The notes under the pieces were generated by a model. That model was not told the DNA's origin and made no database searches. It saw nothing but the letters and a program-made list of their open reading frames with translations. A DNA stretch of 64,000 nt from Martelella sp. AD-3. Lineage in GTDB: Bacteria; Pseudomonadota; Alphaproteobacteria; Rhizobiales; Rhizobiaceae. The stretch covers positions 3,786,501 to 3,850,500 of the forward strand of contig NZ_CP014275.1 in NCBI RefSeq assembly GCF_001578105.1, written 5' to 3'. The position numbers were made by a program, and so were the translations under genes. Below are positions 8,359 through 16,416 of the stretch, piece after piece. Position 1 is the stretch's first letter, and every line of letters starts with the position of its first letter.

Positions 8359-9506
8359 CCACGCGCTTACGCGGCAAAGCCGCCATTGTCGGCGTCGGAA
8401 CGGCCGGACTGGGCGAAGCACCCGGTTTCAACGCCATGGATATCCAGGCGCTCGCCGTTCACGAGGCGCTGGAAGACGCCGGATTGAAACTGTCCGATGT
8501 CGACGGCCTGTTCACGGCCAATATGAGCCACACCTTTCCGGCAATCTCGACGATCGAATATCTGGGGCTGAAGCCGCGCTGGATCGACGGCACCAATACC
8601 GGCGGCTCCAGCTTCGTTGCCCATGCCCTGTCGGCCACCATGGCGCTTGAGGCCGGATTGTGCGACGTTGCGCTGATCTGCTACGGCGCGACCTTACGTT
8701 CGGATGCCGGTCGCATGACGCCGGCCGCCGAGCAGCCGACCTATGAGATCCCCCACAAGCCGCGCTATCCGATGACGGCCTATGCCATGGCGGCGGCCAC
8801 TCATATGGCGCGTTTCGGCACCACGCGCGCGCAGCTTGCCGAGGTTGCCGTCGCCGCGCGCGCCTGGGCGCGGATGAACCCCGAGGCCTTCGAGCGCGAT
8901 CCGCTGACGGTCGATGACGTGCTGTCGTCGCGCATGGTGATGGAGCCGCTCAGCCTGCGCGATTGCTGTCTTCTGACCGATGGCGCCGGCGCCGTGGTGA
9001 TGACCCGCGCGGACCGGGCCCGCGACCTGCCCAAAAAACCCGTCTATTTCCTCGGCGGCGGCATCGCCTCCTATAACAGGGCCGTCTCCGAAATGCCGGA
9101 CCTGACGACGACGGCCGCCCGCGATTCGGGCGAACGCGCCTTTGCCATGGCCGGGCTGAAGCCGAAGGACATGAACGTGCTCCAGCTCTATGATGCCTTC
9201 ACCATCAACGTCATCCTGTTTCTGGAAGATCTCGGTTTCTGCCCCAAGGGCGAAGGCGGCGCCTTCGTGTCCGGCGGGCGCATAGCCCCCGGCGGCGAAC
9301 TGCCGGTCAACACCAATGGCGGCGGGCTCTCCTTCTGCCATCCCGGCATGTACGGCGTGTTCACGCTGATCGAGGCCACGCGGCAATTGCGCGGCACGGC
9401 CAGCGAACGGCAGATCGCCGATGCCGAAACGGCGCTCTGCCACGGCAACGGGATCACCCTGTCGCACCAGGCGACGGCGATTTTCGGAACCGAGGCAACC
9501 CTTTGA
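8355..9506 (+). CDS. thiolase-fold protein, possible Ltp2-type acyl-CoA retro-aldolase
   Basis: This 383-residue protein belongs to the SCP-x/non-specific lipid-transfer thiolase group. The nucleophilic Cys of true thiolases is absent: the loop reads GTNTGGSSFVAH (residues 79-90), with Ser in its place. The HDCF motif is LYDAF with Tyr279, and the usual GHP loop is HPGMYG with Tyr333. Replacing thiolase His/Cys by tyrosines is what I recall for Ltp2-type aldolases that split the side chain of steroid acyl-CoAs with a DUF35 partner. A Cys in LCHGNG (362) is kept. It is therefore more likely a retro-aldolase, or a beta-keto enzyme of unusual chemistry, than an acetyl-CoA acetyltransferase. It is coupled to DUF35 by ATGA. 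Confidence 0.8.
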   Translation: MTTRLRGKAAIVGVGTAGLGEAPGFNAMDIQALAVHEALEDAGLKLSDVDGLFTANMSHTFPAISTIEYLGLKPRWIDGTNTGGSSFVAHALSATMALEAGLCDVALICYGATLRSDAGRMTPAAEQPTYEIPHKPRYPMTAYAMAAATHMARFGTTRAQLAEVAVAARAWARMNPEAFERDPLTVDDVLSSRMVMEPLSLRDCCLLTDGAGAVVMTRADRARDLPKKPVYFLGGGIASYNRAVSEMPDLTTTAARDSGERAFAMAGLKPKDMNVLQLYDAFTINVILFLEDLGFCPKGEGGAFVSGGRIAPGGELPVNTNGGGLSFCHPGMYGVFTLIEATRQLRGTASERQIADAETALCHGNGITLSHQATAIFGTEATL

Positions 9507-9521
9507 CGCGGAGATAAGACC

Positions 9522-11597
9522 ATGACCAACACGCTGATCGAACAGGAAAAGCGCGGCGCGCTCGGCATCATCCGCATGAACCGCCCGCCGGTCAACGCGC
9601 TCGGATATGAACTGCGCAGCCAGATCGCCGGGGCCCATCGCGCTTTCGAGGGCGATCCGGACATCGCCGTCACCGTGCTCACCGCATCGGGCCGCGTCTT
9701 TTCCGGCGGCGCGGACATAACCGAGTTCAACACCGGCCGCAAGCATCCCTACCTGACCGAACTGATCACCATGCTGGAAGAGGGCAAAAAACCCGTCGTG
9801 GCGATCGTCAACGGCATCGCCTTCGGCGGCGGCTTCGAACTGGCGCTCGGCTGCGACTATATCTATGCCTTGCCGGCCGCGAAGTTCTCCTTCCCGGAAA
9901 TCAAGCTCGGAAATATTCCAGGCGCCGGCGGCACGCAGAAGCTGCCGCGGCTTGCCGGCGGGCCGAAAGCGCTGGAGCTTATTCTCACCGGCAGGACGAT
10001 CACGGCCGACGAAGCCGTGGCGCTCGGTGTCGCCGAAACCGTTTTCGAAAATGAGGCTGACGCGCTGACCCGCCTCGAAAAGGCCGTGGCCGAAGGCCTG
10101 CCGCGCCGCCGGGTCCGCGACCTTGTCATGAGCGGCTCGCCGGATGAACTTGACGCGGTTGCCGAAGGGCATCTGCGCCGCAGCCGGGGCGCGCCGGCGG
10201 AAAAGACCGCGCTCGAAGCCGTGCGCAAGGCCTATGACACGCCCATCGACGAGGCGCTTGCATGGGAACGCGATACATTCCAGATCCTCAACGCCACGCC
10301 GGAAGCGCGCGCCATGCGGCATCTGTTCTTCGCCGAACGCGAGGCGCGCAAGATTGCCGACCTGCCAAAGGATACGCCGCAGCGGACCGTCGCATCCGTC
10401 GGCGTCATCGGCGCCGGCACGATGGGCCGCAGCATCGCCATGTGTTTCGCCGATGCCGGCCTGCCGGTCACCCTCGTGGAAGAAGCCGAGGACCGGCTGG
10501 ATGCGGGCCTTGCCGCCATCCGCAAGACCTATGAGGCATCACGCGACAAGGGCCGGATTTCCGATGCTGACGTAACCGTGCGGATGGCGCTGATTACGGG
10601 CACGATCGCGCTCGAAAGCCTTGCCTCCGTCGATCTCGCCATCGAGGCCGTATTCGAGTCCATGCCGGTGAAACGCGCCGTCTTTGCCGCGCTCGACAGG
10701 ATCTGCAAGAAGGGCGCAATCCTTGCCACCAATACCTCCACGCTGGATGTCGACCACATAGCGGCCGCGACCGAGCGGCCGCAGGATGTCATCGGCCTGC
10801 ATTTCTTCAGCCCGGCCCATATCATGAAGCTGCTGGAGGTCGTGCGGGCGGCAAAAACCGCGCCGGACGTGGTCGCGACAGCGATGGAGATCGGCCGGAA
10901 ACTTGGAAAACACAGCGTTCTGGTTGGTGTTTGCGACGGCTTTGCCGGCAATCGCATGTTCATCAACTTCAACCGCGAGGCCCAGATTTTGATCGAGGAG
11001 GGCGCCCTGCCATGGCAGGTCGATGCGGTCATGACCCGCTGGGGTCTGGCCATGGGGCCATTGGCGGTGATGGATCTTGCCGGCCTTGATATCGGCTACC
11101 ATATCCGCCAGGCGCGCGGTGCCCAGACCCCCTACCCCTTCACCACGGCAGACCGTCTTTTCGAGGTCGGTCGGCTCGGCCAGAAAACCGGCAAGGGCTG
11201 GTATCTCTACGAAGAGGGCGCGCGGCGCGGAACGCCCGACCCGGAGGTCGAGGCCCTGATCAAGGCGGTCTCAAGGGAAAAGGGGATAACACGGCGCGCG
11301 GTGAGCGATGACGAAATCCTGCGCCGATGCATGTGGCAGCTGGTCAATACCGGCTACCAGATCGTCGAGGAAGGCATCGCCCAGCGTGTCAGCGATCTCG
11401 ATGTCATCTTCGTCAACGGCTATGGCTTTCCCCGCACGCGCGGCGGCCCGATGTGCTTTGCCCGCGAAACCGGACTTGCGCAGGTGGCGCGCGACGTCAT
11501 CCGCTACCACGCCGAGATCGGCCCGCACTGGAAACCTTCAGCGCTGCTGCTCGATGAGGCGGGCATATCCCGGCGTGAGCCGGCGCGATCGCCCTGA
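9522..11597 (+). CDS. enoyl-CoA hydratase / 3-hydroxyacyl-CoA dehydrogenase fusion
   Basis: This 691-residue multifunctional beta-oxidation protein is of the FadB/FadJ/peroxisomal type. Residues about 1-190 are a crotonase domain (SGGADITEF, FGGGFELALGCDY with a catalytic-position Glu, IPGAGGTQKLPRL). A Rossmann dehydrogenase follows from about residue 293 (VGVIGAGTMGRSIA, then GLHFFSPAHIMKLLEVV), and two 3-hydroxyacyl-CoA dehydrogenase C-terminal helical units end it (GFAGNRMFINFN; GYGFPRTRGGPM). It hydrates an enoyl-CoA and oxidises the product. It is the third gene of the IclR-flanked operon, 15 bp after the thiolase-like gene, with GCGGAGATAAG as ribosome site. Confidence 0.9.
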   Translation: MTNTLIEQEKRGALGIIRMNRPPVNALGYELRSQIAGAHRAFEGDPDIAVTVLTASGRVFSGGADITEFNTGRKHPYLTELITMLEEGKKPVVAIVNGIAFGGGFELALGCDYIYALPAAKFSFPEIKLGNIPGAGGTQKLPRLAGGPKALELILTGRTITADEAVALGVAETVFENEADALTRLEKAVAEGLPRRRVRDLVMSGSPDELDAVAEGHLRRSRGAPAEKTALEAVRKAYDTPIDEALAWERDTFQILNATPEARAMRHLFFAEREARKIADLPKDTPQRTVASVGVIGAGTMGRSIAMCFADAGLPVTLVEEAEDRLDAGLAAIRKTYEASRDKGRISDADVTVRMALITGTIALESLASVDLAIEAVFESMPVKRAVFAALDRICKKGAILATNTSTLDVDHIAAATERPQDVIGLHFFSPAHIMKLLEVVRAAKTAPDVVATAMEIGRKLGKHSVLVGVCDGFAGNRMFINFNREAQILIEEGALPWQVDAVMTRWGLAMGPLAVMDLAGLDIGYHIRQARGAQTPYPFTTADRLFEVGRLGQKTGKGWYLYEEGARRGTPDPEVEALIKAVSREKGITRRAVSDDEILRRCMWQLVNTGYQIVEEGIAQRVSDLDVIFVNGYGFPRTRGGPMCFARETGLAQVARDVIRYHAEIGPHWKPSALLLDEAGISRREPARSP

Positions 11598-11753
11598 ATT
11601 TCCGTTCAGCGAAGAGGCGCTGCTGCAGAAGACGAAAGGCGCGGAACACGCCACCACGGGTTCCCGGCTTGCCATGCAGCAACCTCATCGCCGGCCCTTC
11701 GACACAAAACGGTAATATAAGTTTCAAGCGCCGGACACACGAGCCCCCTAGAA

Positions 11754-11771
11754 ATTGCACGCGCGTGCAAT
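11754..11771. promoter_or_regulatory. putative LacI-type operator of the glycerophosphodiester ABC operon
   Basis: ATTGCACGCGCGTGCAAT is a perfect 18-bp palindrome with the central CG typical of LacI-family sites. It lies 33 bp upstream of the preferred GTG start of the solute-binding protein. The regulator is probably the LacI protein encoded later in the same operon (17872-18909). Confidence 0.6.
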
Positions 11772-11804
11772 GATGCATGCTGGAACGAATTGAAGGGGCT
11801 TCCC

Positions 11805-13160
11805 GTGAGCATACTCAAGACAACCAAAACCGCCCTTCTGGGCTCCGTACTGGCAATGGGCTTCGCTTCCGGCGCCCTGGCCGAAGATTATACCATCACC
11901 GTCTGGTCCGGCGGCACCGGCGAAACCGGCAGCTATCGCTGGGAAGCAATCCAGATGGCCGCGGACATTCTGGAGCGCGAATACGCGGTGACGGGCCAGG
12001 ATGTGAGCATCACAGTCGAGCATCAGGAATGGACAGGCTGGGACGACTTCAAGCAGGCCGTTACCCTCGCCGCCGAGGCCGGCAATGCGCCCAACATTAT
12101 CGTCTCCGGCCATGAGGACATCGGCCCCTGGTCGCGCTCGGGCCTGCTGCGCCCGGTCGAGGATTATGTCGATTTTGACGCCTGGCCGCTCAGCCAGATC
12201 TATCCGAACCTGATCGACATCGCCAGCTATGACGGCGTCGTCTGGGGCCTGCCGCAGGATGCGGAAGCCCGTCCGTTCTTCTTCTCCCGCGCGCATCTGG
12301 CGGAAATCGGCTATTCGCAAGAGGAGATTGATGCCCTGCCGCAGCGCGTTCAGGACGGCGAATATACGCTCTACGACATGCTCGACGATGCCAAGGCGAT
12401 GCAGGACAAGGGCGTCGTCGCCGAACGCCGCGGCTTCATGCCGCGCGTCAACAACGGCACCGACTACTGGCAGTTCTATGTCAGCTTCGGCGGCGACATG
12501 GTCGATCCGGAAACCGGCAAGCTCGTGCTCGACCGACAGGCGCTCACCGACATGTACCAGTTCTTCGTCGACGCCGCCGATATGGGCGTGGTCTCCTCCA
12601 CCCATCTGGGCACGACCTGGGACGACTGGCACCAGGCAGTTTCCAGCGATCAGGTCGGCATCTGGCACGGCGGCACCTGGCACAAGGCCGAATGGGAAGC
12701 CAAATGGGGTCTTGAAGACTTCTTCGGCGAGATCCAGTACAGCCTGATCCCCGCCGGCAACGAACGCGGCCGCGCCAACACGATCAGCCATCCGCTCGTC
12801 TACCTCCTCTCCACCACCGGCACCGATGATGATGCCGTCATCGCCTCCGAACTGATCACCATCGCCACGGAGCCGCGCATCGCCGCGCTTCATGCCGTCA
12901 AGTCCGGCAAGGTCGCAATCGGCTCGGAAGAGGCGAAGGTTCCGGTCTTTGCCAATGACCGGTGGAGCAGCATCGCCACCACCGAGCTTCTGCCCTATGC
13001 CACGGCGGTTCCGAACGACATCGACTTCGGCGTCGTCTGGAAGGCCATGTATGCCGGGCTCGAATCCTCGTGGACAGGCACGTCCTCGGTGGAGGATGCC
13101 GTCAACACTGTCGAAAGTGAAGTCACCGGCCAGCTCGGCGACGCGATCATCGTGCGCTGA
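11805..13160 (+). CDS. ABC transporter family-1 solute-binding protein
   Basis: This is a periplasmic binding protein of about 451 residues with a Sec signal peptide (KTTKTALLGSVLAMGF then ASGALA before EDYTITVWSGG). The mature protein has the family-1 (maltose/sn-glycerol-3-phosphate) fold, for example GVVWGLPQDAEARPFFFSR and GIWHGGTWHKAEW. I chose the GTG at 11805 because AAGGGG sits 6 bp before it; a TTG at 11790 would add five residues and has no ribosome site. It is the first gene of an importer operon with two permeases, an ATPase and a glycerophosphodiesterase, so the ligand may be a glycerophosphodiester. Confidence 0.9.
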   Translation: MSILKTTKTALLGSVLAMGFASGALAEDYTITVWSGGTGETGSYRWEAIQMAADILEREYAVTGQDVSITVEHQEWTGWDDFKQAVTLAAEAGNAPNIIVSGHEDIGPWSRSGLLRPVEDYVDFDAWPLSQIYPNLIDIASYDGVVWGLPQDAEARPFFFSRAHLAEIGYSQEEIDALPQRVQDGEYTLYDMLDDAKAMQDKGVVAERRGFMPRVNNGTDYWQFYVSFGGDMVDPETGKLVLDRQALTDMYQFFVDAADMGVVSSTHLGTTWDDWHQAVSSDQVGIWHGGTWHKAEWEAKWGLEDFFGEIQYSLIPAGNERGRANTISHPLVYLLSTTGTDDDAVIASELITIATEPRIAALHAVKSGKVAIGSEEAKVPVFANDRWSSIATTELLPYATAVPNDIDFGVVWKAMYAGLESSWTGTSSVEDAVNTVESEVTGQLGDAIIVR

Positions 13161-13169
13161 TTGACCCTG

Positions 13170-13196
13170 CCCCGGAGCCGCCCGCCGGCTCCGGGG
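13170..13196 (+). other. intercistronic hairpin after the solute-binding-protein gene
   Basis: CCCCGGAGCC (13170-13179) pairs with GGCTCCGGGG (13187-13196) around a 7-base loop, 10 bp after the binding-protein stop and 28 bp before the permease. There is no T-run. In ABC operons such hairpins usually protect the binding-protein mRNA or partly reduce read-through, giving more binding protein than permease. Confidence 0.65.
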
Positions 13197-13224
13197 CCCT
13201 TGCTTTCCTGACGGACCATAGACA

Positions 13225-14535
13225 ATGAAAAACAGAGCCAATGGTTTGGGCCTTGTGCTGATGGCGCCGGCAGTATTGCTGCTCGTCGCCTTCTTCCTGC
13301 TGCCGGCAACACTGACCGGCATCTTCGCCTTCACCAATATGAGCACATCCACAGGCATTTCGGGCGGCGCCTATGTCGTCACCGAAACCGTCCTGCGCAA
13401 GCTTGAGGCTACCGACCTCGACCCGAAACTGCGTGCCGGCCTCGGCGAGAAAAGCTATGCGGTGAACGCCGAAACGCTCGCGGCTGCGACGTCGGCCGAT
13501 ATCGAACCCGGTTTTCTCGCGGAAATCGAGGACCGACTTTCAGGCAAAACCTATGCGGCCTCCTCCGCCTTCGAGGGCGATCTGAAGTCCCTGCCCTCGC
13601 GGCCGCGGCGCATCCGCGACCTGAAGCTTGCGGCCGAACCGTTCGAACGCTCGGTGATCAACACCCGCTATTCCGATCGCGGCCAGTTTGAGGCAGCGCT
13701 CCAGACCTTCCTGCCGGCGGCAACGAAGGCCGATCTCGAGACGATCGCGACGGCTTCCTACACCGGCTGGACCTGGACCAGGGACAATTTCATCGACCTC
13801 TTCACCCGCGCCGACACGCTGCGACTGGTCGCCAACACCGTATTCTACGTCTGCGCCACGCTCGCCTTCAACGTTTTCGTCGGCCTGTTTCTCGCTATCG
13901 CCGTCTTTTACCTGCCAAGTCGCGCCGGGGGCGTCTTCAACGTGCTCTGGCTGCTGCCGCGCATCACCCCGGTCGTGCTCTACGCCATCATGTGGAAATG
14001 GTTCACCTGGGAGAACGGCTTTCTCTATGTCGCCGCAGAGGACCTCGGGCTTCCCGCCTTCAACTACATGAAGGGTTCCGTGCCGACCGCCTGGGCGACG
14101 GTGATCCTCGTCAACGGCTTTGTCGGCGCCTCTTTCGGCATGATCCTGTTTTCCGGAGCGCTGAGGGCGATCCCCATCCAGCAGCTCTGGTCGAGCGAGG
14201 TCGACGGCGCAAACCGTTGGCAGCAGGTGACGCGGATCATCCTTCCACAGATGCGCTGGCCGATCCTGTTCGTCACCTCCTATCAGACGCTGTCTCTGCT
14301 TTCCTCCTACGAACTGATCTGGCTGACCACGAATGGCGGACCGGGAAGCACAACCACCGTCTGGTCTCTGGAAGCCTTCCACACCGCCCTCAACAACTAT
14401 ACCGGCAATCTGCAATACGGGCTCGGCGCGGCCATGGCGCTCATCCTCGTCATTGTCGGTCTCGTCCTCTCCATCCTCTATCTGCGCCTGTTCAGGTTCA
14501 ACGAACTGGTCAGCAAACCGAAGATCGAGTTCTAG
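13225..14535 (+). CDS. ABC sugar-type permease with large periplasmic insertion
   Basis: This is a 436-residue inner-membrane permease of the MalF/UgpA group. TM1 lies at about residues 8-36. The normal core begins again near residue 183 with TWTRDNFIDLF and TM2 at about 198-228. The EAA loop that contacts the ATPase is EVDGANRWQQVTRIILPQM. Most relatives have about 290-310 residues; the extra 130-140 residues between TM1 and TM2 (about 40-182) are charged and non-membrane. MalF has a comparable P2 loop that reaches into the periplasm and contacts its binding protein. The membrane topology is as expected for a heterodimer with the next gene. Confidence 0.88.
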   Translation: MKNRANGLGLVLMAPAVLLLVAFFLLPATLTGIFAFTNMSTSTGISGGAYVVTETVLRKLEATDLDPKLRAGLGEKSYAVNAETLAAATSADIEPGFLAEIEDRLSGKTYAASSAFEGDLKSLPSRPRRIRDLKLAAEPFERSVINTRYSDRGQFEAALQTFLPAATKADLETIATASYTGWTWTRDNFIDLFTRADTLRLVANTVFYVCATLAFNVFVGLFLAIAVFYLPSRAGGVFNVLWLLPRITPVVLYAIMWKWFTWENGFLYVAAEDLGLPAFNYMKGSVPTAWATVILVNGFVGASFGMILFSGALRAIPIQQLWSSEVDGANRWQQVTRIILPQMRWPILFVTSYQTLSLLSSYELIWLTTNGGPGSTTTVWSLEAFHTALNNYTGNLQYGLGAAMALILVIVGLVLSILYLRLFRFNELVSKPKIEF

Positions 14536-14536
14536 A

Positions 14537-15361
14537 ATGACCAAGAACCACACTGTCTGGCCCGTCATCTTCGTCCTCGCGCTGTTCAGCGCGCCGCTGG
14601 CGATCATGTATCTTTTCCTCGTGGTAGACACCTTCTCCAATTCGGCGCCCGGCTCGTTCCTGCCCTATGAATTCACGCTGCAGCACTGGCGTTTTCTCTG
14701 GAACCCGAACGTGACCGGCGATGTCTGGAAGCCGACGCTCAACACCTTCCTGTTCACGGTCAGCATGGTCACGATCGTGCTCGGCGTGTCGACCACGGCC
14801 GGTTATGCGATCTCACGGCTCAACCTGCCGTTCCGCCGGTTTTTCCTGTCATCGCTGATGGTGATGCACGCCTTTCCGACCGTGACGCTGCTCATCGGCG
14901 TGTTTCTGGTGCTGCAATATGCCGGGCTCTACAACACGCTGATCGGCGTCATTCTGGTCAAGGCCAGCCTGATGCTGCCGCTCGGCATCTGGATCATGAA
15001 GGGGTTTTACGATTCCGTGCCCTGGGAGATCGAGATGGCCGGCGTCCAGGACGGCGCCAGCCGGTTCACGGTCTGGTGGCGGCTGATCCTTCCGCAGGTC
15101 AAGCCGGGGCTGATGGCGCTTTCCATCTTTGTCTTCATCGATGGCTGGAGCGAATACCTTCTGCCGCGCATTCTTGCCCCGGCGGCACAGATCGAGGTGC
15201 TCTCGGTCTATCTCGAGGCCGTCTCCGATCCCGATTCCGTCACCTATAATTTCAATCTCTTCAAGTCCGTCGGGCTGTTCTACACCCTGCCGGTCATCGT
15301 TCTCTTCGTGCTGTTCCAGAAGCCGCTGATGAACATCTTCAGTGGAGGCACCAAAGGCTGA
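14537..15361 (+). CDS. ABC sugar-type permease, MalG/UgpE-like
   Basis: This is a 274-residue inner-membrane protein with six predicted TM helices, the first at about residues 8-28 (VWPVIFVLALFSAPLAIMYL). The EAA motif reads EMAGVQDGASRFTVWWRLILPQVKPG. It pairs with the 436-residue permease. The start at 14537 follows 1 bp after the previous stop; a longer in-frame reading from 14333 would lie inside that gene and is rejected. The stop shares one base with the ATPase start (TGATG), so translation is coupled. Confidence 0.9.
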   Translation: MTKNHTVWPVIFVLALFSAPLAIMYLFLVVDTFSNSAPGSFLPYEFTLQHWRFLWNPNVTGDVWKPTLNTFLFTVSMVTIVLGVSTTAGYAISRLNLPFRRFFLSSLMVMHAFPTVTLLIGVFLVLQYAGLYNTLIGVILVKASLMLPLGIWIMKGFYDSVPWEIEMAGVQDGASRFTVWWRLILPQVKPGLMALSIFVFIDGWSEYLLPRILAPAAQIEVLSVYLEAVSDPDSVTYNFNLFKSVGLFYTLPVIVLFVLFQKPLMNIFSGGTKG

Positions 15362-16416
15362 TGCAAGTCTCTCTTTCCAATTTCACCAAATCCTTCGACG
15401 GCACGCCGGTGATCGAAGACCTGAACCTGACCGTCCGCTCCGGCGAGATGATGGCCCTGCTCGGTCCCTCCGGCTGCGGCAAGTCAACCACGCTCTTCGC
15501 CGTCTGCGGCATTCACCGCATCAACAAGGGCAAGATCCTTTTCGCCGACAGGGATGTTTCGATGCTGCCGAGCCAGAAGCGCAATGTCGGCGTCGTATTT
15601 CAGAATTACGCGCTCTATCCGCACATGTCCGTATTTGACAATATCGCCTTTCCGCTGAGCGTCAGGCGCATGAACAAGGCCGATATCAAGCGCGAGGTCG
15701 AGGCGATCGCCGGCCTTGCCCATATCGACAACCTGCTGGAGCGCAAACCCGGCCAGCTTTCGGGCGGCCAGCAGCAGCGCGTCGCCCTTGCCCGCGCCAT
15801 CGTGCGCCGGCCGAACGTACTTCTGCTCGACGAGCCGCTCGCCAATCTCGACGCCAAGCTGCGGCTCGAAATGCGTTCGGAGATCCGCCGCATCCAGCTC
15901 GAGACCGGCATTACCGCCATTCTGGTGACCCATGACCAGGTCGAGGCGATGTCGATGTGCGACCGGGTCGCGATCATGGACAAGGGCAGGATCCTGCAGC
16001 TTGACCGCCCGACCGCGCTTTATGAAGCCCCGGCCAACCGTTTCGTCGCCGGCTTCCTCGGCAATCCGCCGATCGTCTTTGCCGAAGGCCGCATCGACGG
16101 GGGATCGTTGCTGACCGACGACGCGATCCGCCTGCCCTTGCCGAAACGGCTCGAAGGCCGGCCGGAAGGAGAGCGGATCGCACTCGGCATCAGGCCGGAG
16201 CATTTCGGCGGCAGCCATCCCGACACCGCAACCGGCGCCGTCAGCTTCATCGAACCGCAGGGCCGCGAAATGCTGTTTGACGTCAGGCTGGGCGAGAAGA
16301 CCGTGCTGCGCTCGATCCAGCCGGTGCGAAACGACGTGAGGATCGGCGAAACGGTTTCCTGGGGGCTTGAGACGGAGAAACTGCTGGCCTTCGATGCGTC
16401 GGGACAGGCGATATGA
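15361..16416 (+). CDS. ABC transporter ATP-binding protein, UgpC/MalK-like
   Basis: This 351-residue ATPase powers the importer. It has Walker A GPSGCGKST (about residues 38-46), Q-loop QNYALYPHM, signature LSGGQQQR (about 135-142), Walker B VLLLDEPLANLDA, switch His in VTHDQVEA, and a C-terminal OB-type regulatory domain (about 235-350) as in MalK/UgpC. The D-loop and sensor parts look intact. It starts on the last base of the permease stop and its end overlaps the glycerophosphodiesterase start by ATGA, so transporter and enzyme are made together. Confidence 0.92.
   Translation: MQVSLSNFTKSFDGTPVIEDLNLTVRSGEMMALLGPSGCGKSTTLFAVCGIHRINKGKILFADRDVSMLPSQKRNVGVVFQNYALYPHMSVFDNIAFPLSVRRMNKADIKREVEAIAGLAHIDNLLERKPGQLSGGQQQRVALARAIVRRPNVLLLDEPLANLDAKLRLEMRSEIRRIQLETGITAILVTHDQVEAMSMCDRVAIMDKGRILQLDRPTALYEAPANRFVAGFLGNPPIVFAEGRIDGGSLLTDDAIRLPLPKRLEGRPEGERIALGIRPEHFGGSHPDTATGAVSFIEPQGREMLFDVRLGEKTVLRSIQPVRNDVRIGETVSWGLETEKLLAFDASGQAI

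Noticed and set aside
8355..9506. Plain acetyl-CoA acetyltransferase assignment
   Set aside because: The nucleophilic Cys and the HDCF-type His of thiolases are both replaced, so ordinary thiolysis is unlikely.
8694..10322. 542-codon open frame on the - strand opposite the thiolase-like and FadB-like genes
   Set aside because: Same reason: antisense to genes with clear catalytic motifs.
11748..13358. 536-codon open frame on the - strand opposite the first binding-protein gene
   Set aside because: Antisense shadow; the + strand carries a signal peptide and a family-1 fold.
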